Shown: positions 6,269-10,878 of the stretch, piece by piece
Numbering within the stretch: the first letter of the stretch is position 1
How the letters are laid out: the number at the start of each line of letters is the position of its first letter
Assembly (NCBI GenBank): GCA_030598385.1
Contig: JAUVQB010000015.1
Location: 1-10,878, forward strand
Direction: 5' to 3'
From: Alphaproteobacteria bacterium
GTDB lineage: Bacteria; Pseudomonadota; Alphaproteobacteria; Kiloniellales; JAKSDN01
DNA length: 10,878 nucleotides
Position numbers and translations under genes: made by a program
Notes under the pieces: model-generated
Database searches by the model: none
What the model was told of the DNA's origin: nothing
Seen by the model: the letters and a program-made list of their open reading frames with translations, nothing else

Positions 6269-7804
6269 ATGCTGAGAACCGGCGACGAATATCGCGAGTC
6301 GATCCGCGACGGACGACGAGTCTTTATCAACGGCGAGCGGGTCGAAGACGTCCCGAGCCATCCCATGTTCAAGCCCCTCGTGGACATTCGAGCGCGCATC
6401 TACGATATGGCGCACGAGCCCAAGACGGCCGACATCATGACCTATGAGGAAGACGGCGAAAAATTCGCGATCGGGCTGAAGCCGCCAAAAAGCCAACAAG
6501 ACTGGTGGGAAAAGCGCCGCGCCACCGATGCGATCTTCGAGGATATCAACGGTGGCGTTACCCGCGTCGGCGACGAAACCGTCGGCGAGATGTGGTCGCT
6601 CTTCGACGGCCAAGACGTATTGAACGAGGTCGATCCGCAGTTCTCGGATAACATCGGCCGGCACATCGACAAGGTTGTCAAAGGTGATCCCTTCCACGTC
6701 TCCGCCAACACCGACCCCAAGGGCGATCGCTCCAAACCGCCCCAGGAGCAAGATCCCGACATGCTGCTCCACGTCGTGAAAGAGACGGATGCCGGCATCG
6801 TGGTGCGCGGCGCCAAGTACGAGACGGCGGCGGCCTATGCCAACCAAGCCTTCACCAAGCCGACGATCGCCAACTGGGGGTCCGAGGCCCTATCCGACTA
6901 TGCCGTCGGGTTCATCTGTGACCTCGGCTCGCCGGGCATTACGATGCTGTGCCGCTGTGGTTTCGCCGGGCGCGCATCCGAGGAGGACTATCCCCTTTCG
7001 AACCGCTTCGACGAGGTCGACTCCCTGGTGGTCTTCGACAACGTGCTGATCCCCTGGGAGGACGTGCTGTTTTACCGCCACACCAAGGCCGCGACTTTCA
7101 TCCGCGCCACCCTGCACCGCTACTCGGCCTTTGCTTTCGTCCAACGGAACTTGAAATTCGCCGACATGATGATCGGTACCGCGCTCTTCAACGTTCGTCA
7201 GACCGGGCTCGACAAGCAGCAGGCGGTGCAGGAAAAGCTTGCGCAGCTGGCAGTCTACCGCGAGGGGATCAACGCTCATCTGACGGCGGCCATAGCGCTG
7301 GCAGAGAAGAGTCCCGGCGGTCTCATGATGCCTAACCAGTCGCTCCTCTACACCGGCCGGGTTCATGCCTGCTCGAACCTGCCGGCGATGATGCACATCG
7401 CGCGCGAGCTCTGCGGCGGGCAGATCTGCGTGACGCCCAACGCCGCTGATTTCGCGGAGGCCGAGGCCGGACCCTGGCTGCAGAAATTCTATACGATCAA
7501 CGAAGACTGGGTGTCCGACGACCGGCGCAAGCTCTTGGCCGTGGCCCGGGACCTCTTGAACTCGGGCTATGCCGGGCACCGCTTGACCTTCCAACTGTTC
7601 GCCCAGTCGCCGCCCTTTGCCCATCTCGCCGCGGTCTATCGCAACTTCTATTGGGACGGCCCGTTGCGCTTCATGCACAAGGTCGCCGGTCTTTCGGGAC
7701 AGACCCTGGAGAAAAAGGCTCCGGGCGAAGCGGACAGCTCGGTGACCCACTGGTTTGCAGAGCACTCGCCCATGCTGCCCCATAACCTCGACGATGTCGC
7801 ATGA
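6269..7804 (+). CDS. HpaB-family reduced-flavin-dependent aromatic hydroxylase (4-hydroxyphenylacetate 3-monooxygenase type)
   Basis: The oxygenase half of a two-component flavin monooxygenase, 511 residues, with the acyl-CoA-dehydrogenase-like fold of the HpaB/HpaH family. It would use FADH2 from a separate flavin reductase to hydroxylate a phenol-like or heteroaromatic ring. Family text includes ETDAGIVVRGAKYETAAAYA (172-191) in the middle domain, LSNRFDEVDSLVVFDNVLIPWEDV (244-266, split here only by position), and the C-terminal helical text LCGGQICVTPNAADF (381-395). Substrate-site residues Arg99 and His143 can be matched to the HpaB Arg and His, but I see no obvious match to the HpaB active-site Tyr, so the substrate may not be 4-hydroxyphenylacetate. 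ATG 6269 has GAAGGA six bases upstream. It heads a five-gene run. Its GC content is visibly lower than that of its neighbours. No flavin reductase gene is in the window. Confidence 0.92.
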   Translation: MLRTGDEYRESIRDGRRVFINGERVEDVPSHPMFKPLVDIRARIYDMAHEPKTADIMTYEEDGEKFAIGLKPPKSQQDWWEKRRATDAIFEDINGGVTRVGDETVGEMWSLFDGQDVLNEVDPQFSDNIGRHIDKVVKGDPFHVSANTDPKGDRSKPPQEQDPDMLLHVVKETDAGIVVRGAKYETAAAYANQAFTKPTIANWGSEALSDYAVGFICDLGSPGITMLCRCGFAGRASEEDYPLSNRFDEVDSLVVFDNVLIPWEDVLFYRHTKAATFIRATLHRYSAFAFVQRNLKFADMMIGTALFNVRQTGLDKQQAVQEKLAQLAVYREGINAHLTAAIALAEKSPGGLMMPNQSLLYTGRVHACSNLPAMMHIARELCGGQICVTPNAADFAEAEAGPWLQKFYTINEDWVSDDRRKLLAVARDLLNSGYAGHRLTFQLFAQSPPFAHLAAVYRNFYWDGPLRFMHKVAGLSGQTLEKKAPGEADSSVTHWFAEHSPMLPHNLDDVA

Positions 7805-7855
7805 GCCCTGGCGCTCCGGAAGCCCGGGTCGTCAGTAACGCCGGAGGCCCCCCTC

Positions 7856-8275
7856 ATGACCCACACCCGCATCCGCAAGTTCAACACCAAGGACACCTAT
7901 CCGGAGCAGGACCTCGACAACGATCTCTGTCAGGCGGTGGTCGCGGGCAACACGGTCTACCTGCGCGGCCAGGTCGCCCAGGACCTCGACACGCGCGAGA
8001 GCGTGGCGGTCGGCGATGCCGCCGGCCAGACGGAAAAGGCCATGGCGAACATCGACATGCTGCTGAAGGAATGCGGCAGCCGGCTCGAGCACATCTGCAA
8101 GGTCACCATCTACCTGACCGACATCCGCTACCGGGAGGCGGTCTACCGGGTGGTCGGGCGCTGGCTGAAGGGCGTCTACCCGGTCTCCACCGGCCTGACG
8201 GTGCCGGCGCTCGCGCGGCCCGAATGGGTCGTCGAGATCGACGTCATCGCGGTGATCCCGGAGGAAGGCGCGTGA
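7856..8275 (+). CDS. Rid-family (RidA/YjgF/YER057c) protein lacking the catalytic arginine
   Basis: A small cytosolic trimeric-type protein of 139 residues. RidA itself hydrolyses reactive enamines/imines made by PLP enzymes; relatives act in catabolic pathways such as uracil and aminomuconate breakdown. Family text is clear: VVAGNTVYLRGQVAQDLDT (28-46), IDMLLKECGSRLEHICKVTIYLTDI, and the C-terminal VVEIDVIAV strand with Glu127. In E. coli RidA the imine-binding Arg105 lies in YPARSCVEV; here the matching stretch is YPVSTGLTV, with Ser111 where the Arg would be, and Arg121 lies nearer the last strand. Rid subfamilies without this Arg are not expected to be imine deaminases. The start ATG has GGAGG eight bases upstream. 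It sits 51 bp after the hydroxylase and overlaps the next gene by GTGA, so it belongs to the same operon. Confidence 0.92.
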   Translation: MTHTRIRKFNTKDTYPEQDLDNDLCQAVVAGNTVYLRGQVAQDLDTRESVAVGDAAGQTEKAMANIDMLLKECGSRLEHICKVTIYLTDIRYREAVYRVVGRWLKGVYPVSTGLTVPALARPEWVVEIDVIAVIPEEGA

Positions 8276-9135
8276 CGGCGCTAACGCAACAGCAGATCGA
8301 CGCGTTCTGGCGTGACGGCGTGCTGATCATGGAAGACGCGGTGACGCCCGAGCAGCTCGCCGGCCTGCGCCGGGACTTCGCCGCTTGGGTCGCGGAAAGC
8401 CGAAGCCACGACGCGGCCTATGGCGAGATGGTCGACGGCCGGCCGCGGTTCGACCTCGAGCCGGGGCATGGGCCCGATCATCCGGCGCTGCGCCGGATCG
8501 CCTCGCCCGCCGATATCTCCGATGCCTATTTCGACGTGATGTCCGCGAGCCGCATGACCGACGGGGCCGCCGAGCTGATCGGGCCGGACCTGCGCCTTCA
8601 TCACTGCAAGATCAACTCGAAGCTGCCCGGCGCGGCGACCCAGGTTAAATGGCACCAGGATTTTCTGTACGACCCGCACAGCAACACGGACCTGGTGACG
8701 GCGCTGCTGATGCTGGACGAGGTGACCGAAGAGAACGGACCCCTCGAAGTCGTGCCCGGCTCCCACAAGGGGCCGCTCTTGAGCCTGTGGCACGACGGGG
8801 TGTTCACAGGCGCGGTGGCGGAGGACAAGGCGGCGGAGCTTTCCGGAGAGGCCGTCTCCTGCACCGGCCCCGCGGGTTCGGTCTGTTTCATGCACGCCTG
8901 TCTCCTCCACGGCTCGGCCGCCAACCGCTCGGAGCGCCCGCGCACCCTCTTCATCACCGTCTATGCGGCAGCGGACGCGATCCCCTTGACGCCGAACCCG
9001 GTGCCGGGCCGCCATAACGGACAAATCGTGCGTGGGCGCGAGGCCAACCGCATCCGCACCACGCCGTTCGAAATGGAGGTTCCGGAGTACCCCAAGGGGG
9101 CGTCCTTCTTCGTGCAACAGGCTGGAGACGGCTGA
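8272..9135 (+). CDS. PhyH-family Fe(II)/2-oxoglutarate-dependent oxygenase
   Basis: A 287-residue member of the phytanoyl-CoA dioxygenase family, which hydroxylates small molecules with O2 and 2-oxoglutarate. The N-terminus LTQQQIDAFWRDGVLIMEDAVTPEQL is a classic PhyH opening. The iron triad is His128 and Asp130 in KWHQDF plus His213 in LLHGSAANRS, with Arg224 (SERPRTLF) as the probable 2-oxoglutarate anchor. ENGPLEVVPGSHKGPL (154-169) is also typical. The start is GTG 8272, overlapping the Rid stop as GTGA, with GGAGG seven bases upstream. The same frame happens to stay open back to an ATG at 7801, but the extra 157 codons are only the out-of-frame reading of the Rid gene. It follows the Rid gene and precedes a DUF1028 gene by 32 bp. 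It is probably an oxidative step of the same pathway; the substrate is unknown and need not be a CoA ester. Confidence 0.92.
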   Translation: MTALTQQQIDAFWRDGVLIMEDAVTPEQLAGLRRDFAAWVAESRSHDAAYGEMVDGRPRFDLEPGHGPDHPALRRIASPADISDAYFDVMSASRMTDGAAELIGPDLRLHHCKINSKLPGAATQVKWHQDFLYDPHSNTDLVTALLMLDEVTEENGPLEVVPGSHKGPLLSLWHDGVFTGAVAEDKAAELSGEAVSCTGPAGSVCFMHACLLHGSAANRSERPRTLFITVYAAADAIPLTPNPVPGRHNGQIVRGREANRIRTTPFEMEVPEYPKGASFFVQQAGDG

Positions 9136-9167
9136 CCCCGCGAGACGCCACTAACCGTGAGACGCCC

Positions 9168-9845
9168 ATGACCTTCTCGATCACCGCGCGCTGTCCCGAG
9201 ACCGGCATGTTCGGCGTCGCCGTTACCTCCTCCTCCATGGCGGTGACGGCGCGCTGCGCCTTCGCCCGCGCCGGGGTCGGCGCCGTCGCCAGCCAGAACA
9301 TCACCGATCCGCGGCTGGGCCCGCGCGGTCTCGACCTCATGGCCGGCGGCAAGACGGCGGCCGAGGCGCTCGACGTGATGCTGGGGGAGCATGCCCACAG
9401 GGACTACCGGCAACTGGTCCTGGTCGATGGGGCCGGCGGGGTCGCGCACCATTCGGGCCGGCACACCCTCGGCACCCACGGCGTGGCGGCGGGCGAGGCG
9501 GCGGTCGCCGCCGGCAACCTGCTCGCGGGCCCGAGGGTGCCGGCCGCCATGATCGAGGCATTTCAGGAGTCTGCTGGCGCACCGTTTCCCAGGCGCCTCC
9601 TCGGCGCGCTCGAGGGCGGGCTCGGGGCCGGCGGCGAGGCCGGGCCGGTGCGCTCTGCCGGCCTGCTGGTGGCCCACCGGGAAGCCTGGCCGCTGGTCGA
9701 TCTCAGGGTCGACTGGTCCGAGGAGGATCCGATCGCCGCGCTCACCGCCATCTGGCAAGACTGGGCGCCGCAGATGGACGACTACGTGACCCGGGCGCTC
9801 GGTCCCACGGCGGCGCCGTCCTACGGCGTGCCCGGCGACGAATAG
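9168..9845 (+). CDS. DUF1028 family protein (putative Ntn-hydrolase-like)
   Basis: A 225-residue protein matching the uncharacterised DUF1028 family from start to end: MTFSITARCPETGMFGVAV, then RAGVGAVASQNITDPRLGPR (34-53), LGEHAHRDYRQLVLVD, HHSGRHTLGTHGVA, AAGNLLAGPRVPAAM, and RLLGALEGGLGAGGE. The opening T-FSI-A, the GAVA-S/T-Q turn and the GN-LAG motif are hallmarks. The family is thought to share the Ntn-hydrolase fold, so amide or peptide hydrolysis is plausible, but no function is established that I can name. The strand region that usually reads GGDKRGRQSAALLV appears here as GGEAGPVRSAGLLV (residues 157-170), a divergent form. The ribosome site is weak; direct repeats GAGACGCC (9142-9149 and 9159-9166) occupy the upstream gap. 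It lies 14 bp before the M20 gene, so the two hydrolase-like proteins are probably made together. Confidence 0.88.
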   Translation: MTFSITARCPETGMFGVAVTSSSMAVTARCAFARAGVGAVASQNITDPRLGPRGLDLMAGGKTAAEALDVMLGEHAHRDYRQLVLVDGAGGVAHHSGRHTLGTHGVAAGEAAVAAGNLLAGPRVPAAMIEAFQESAGAPFPRRLLGALEGGLGAGGEAGPVRSAGLLVAHREAWPLVDLRVDWSEEDPIAALTAIWQDWAPQMDDYVTRALGPTAAPSYGVPGDE

Positions 9846-9859
9846 GCCGGAGCGGGCCT

Positions 9860-10878
9860 ATGGCATCGACAGACAGCCGCGCGCTGATCGAGACGCTGGT
9901 CGCCTTCGATACGGTAAGCGCCAAGTCCAACCTGGCGCTGATCGAGTTCCTGCGCGGCCGCCTGGCGGCCCACGGCGTCGAGGCCCGCCTGGTGCACGAC
10001 GAGACCGGCAAAAAGGCGAACCTCTACGCCACCATCGGCCCGCAAGACCGGCCGGGCGTCCTGCTGTCGGGCCACAGCGACGTGGTGCCGGTGGAGGGTC
10101 AGGCTTGGTCGAGCGACCCCTTCACGGTGCTTCGGAAGGACGGGCGGCTCTATGGCCGCGGCACCGCCGACATGAAGAGCTTCCTGGCCGTCGCCATCGC
10201 CCATGTCCCGGCCATGGTCGCGGCGAATCTGAAAACCCCGATCCACCTGGCCGTATCCTACGACGAGGAGGTCGGCTGCATCGGCGTGCGCCGCCTGCTC
10301 GACGTGCTGAACGGCCTGCCGGTGAAGCCGGCCATGTGCATCATCGGCGAGCCCACCGGCATGAGGGTGGTCGTCGGCCACAAGGGCAAGCGGGCCACCC
10401 GGGTGCGGGTGCGCGGCCTGGAGTGCCACTCCAGCCTGGCGCCCCAAGGCGTGAACGCCGTCGACTATGCGGCCGAGCTGGTGGTCTTCCTGCGCCGCCT
10501 GGCCCGCCGCCAGGCCGCTGAGGGCCAGCACGACGGGGCTTACGAAGTGCCGGTCACGACGATCCACACGGGGACCATTAGCGGCGGGACGGCGCTCAAC
10601 ATCGTGCCCAAGGACTGCAGTTTCGACTTCGAGATCCGCAACCTTCCAGAAGAAGACCCGGAGCCCCTGGTCGAGGAGGCCCGGCGCTTCGCCCGGGAGG
10701 AGCTGGAGCCCGAGATGCACCGGGTCTCGCCGGACTGCGGCATCGCCTTCGAGCCACTGTCGGGCTATCCCGGCCTCGACACCGACCCGGGCGAGGAGGT
10801 GGTCACCTTCGTGAAATCGCTGGTCGGCGCCAACGAGCACGGCAAGATCAGCTTCGGCACCGAGGGCGGGCTGTTCCA
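9860..10878 (+). CDS. argE: M20-family deacetylase, ArgE (acetylornithine deacetylase) type, 3' end outside window
   Basis: A zinc-dependent amide hydrolase of the M20 family, 339 residues seen and open to the window edge. ArgE enzymes remove the acetyl group from N-acetyl-ornithine; relatives split other N-acyl amino acids. Metal and catalytic residues are in place: His72 and Asp74 (GHSDVVPV), bridging Asp104 (GRGTADMK), general base Glu136 with Glu137 (DEEVG), and Glu164 (GEPTG). The dimerisation domain starts near VVGHKGKRATRVRV (171-184) with His190 (CHSS). FGTEGG at the right end is the usual prelude to the final metal His, which is cut off. The start ATG has GGAG seven bases upstream and lies 14 bp after the DUF1028 stop. 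In this operon it more likely acts on an acyl amide of the catabolic pathway than in arginine synthesis, which is inference; the symbol names the sequence family. Confidence 0.9.
   Translation, partial: MASTDSRALIETLVAFDTVSAKSNLALIEFLRGRLAAHGVEARLVHDETGKKANLYATIGPQDRPGVLLSGHSDVVPVEGQAWSSDPFTVLRKDGRLYGRGTADMKSFLAVAIAHVPAMVAANLKTPIHLAVSYDEEVGCIGVRRLLDVLNGLPVKPAMCIIGEPTGMRVVVGHKGKRATRVRVRGLECHSSLAPQGVNAVDYAAELVVFLRRLARRQAAEGQHDGAYEVPVTTIHTGTISGGTALNIVPKDCSFDFEIRNLPEEDPEPLVEEARRFAREELEPEMHRVSPDCGIAFEPLSGYPGLDTDPGEEVVTFVKSLVGANEHGKISFGTEGGLF

Noticed and set aside
7801..8271. An ATG at 7801 overlapping the hydroxylase stop opens a frame running through to the PhyH gene, suggesting a 444-residue protein.
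   Set aside because: The first 157 codons are the out-of-frame reading of the well-supported Rid gene, with low-complexity Pro/Gly/Arg/His-rich text. PhyH homology starts exactly at GTG 8272, which has its own ribosome site.
1..10878. Mobile element, phage, toxin-antitoxin, defence system, CRISPR array or tRNA gene.
   Set aside because: Both strands were read for these; no transposase, integrase, spaced repeats, attachment-like repeats or cloverleaf-like sequence was seen.

Overview
The window is a gene-dense, intact stretch of a high-GC Gram-negative chromosome. Base composition, the catabolic gene families and the GcvA-type LysR regulator suggest an alphaproteobacterium, perhaps of the Rhodospirillales or Rhodobacterales type; this is inference, since no marker gene is present. 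All ten genes belong to metabolic families. I see no tRNA, rRNA, CRISPR array, transposase, phage gene or frameshift. The two end genes are cut by the window edges.

Layout. (1) 1-416, + strand: C-terminal part of a low-specificity threonine aldolase. (2) 424-2810, - strand: a two-gene unit, Rieske oxygenase alpha subunit followed by a D-2-hydroxyacid dehydrogenase, joined by a GTGA stop/start overlap. (3) 2811-2926: a short divergent control region holding a perfect 7-bp-arm palindrome. (4) 2927-4714, + strand: a LysR regulator and a short-chain dehydrogenase. (5) 4708-6027, - strand: a glutamine-synthetase-like ligase that overlaps the dehydrogenase tail to tail by 7 bp. (6) 6028-6268: the longest non-coding stretch, a divergent control region with an AT-rich block and a second inverted repeat. 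(7) 6269-10878, + strand: a five-gene run with gaps of 51 bp or less, made of an HpaB-type flavin-dependent hydroxylase, a Rid-family protein, a PhyH-type Fe(II)/2-oxoglutarate oxygenase, a DUF1028 protein and an M20 deacetylase (cut at the right edge).

How they may work together. Three oxygen-activating enzymes of different chemistry (Rieske, reduced-flavin, Fe/2OG), two NAD(P)-dependent oxidoreductases, a gamma-glutamyl-type ligase, a Rid protein, a possible Ntn-type hydrolase and an amide hydrolase look like a catabolic island for a nitrogen-containing, probably aromatic or heterocyclic, compound. The closest known logic is amine breakdown in which a glutamine-synthetase-like enzyme gamma-glutamylates the amine before an oxygenase acts, as in aniline degradation. 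That link is inference: the substrate is not readable from the sequence, and the genes lie in at least four transcription units.

Points most worth checking are the palindromic operator between the Rieske gene and lysR, the loss of the catalytic arginine in the Rid protein, the altered signature residues in the glutamine-synthetase-like protein, and the clearly lower GC of the hydroxylase gene compared with its neighbours.
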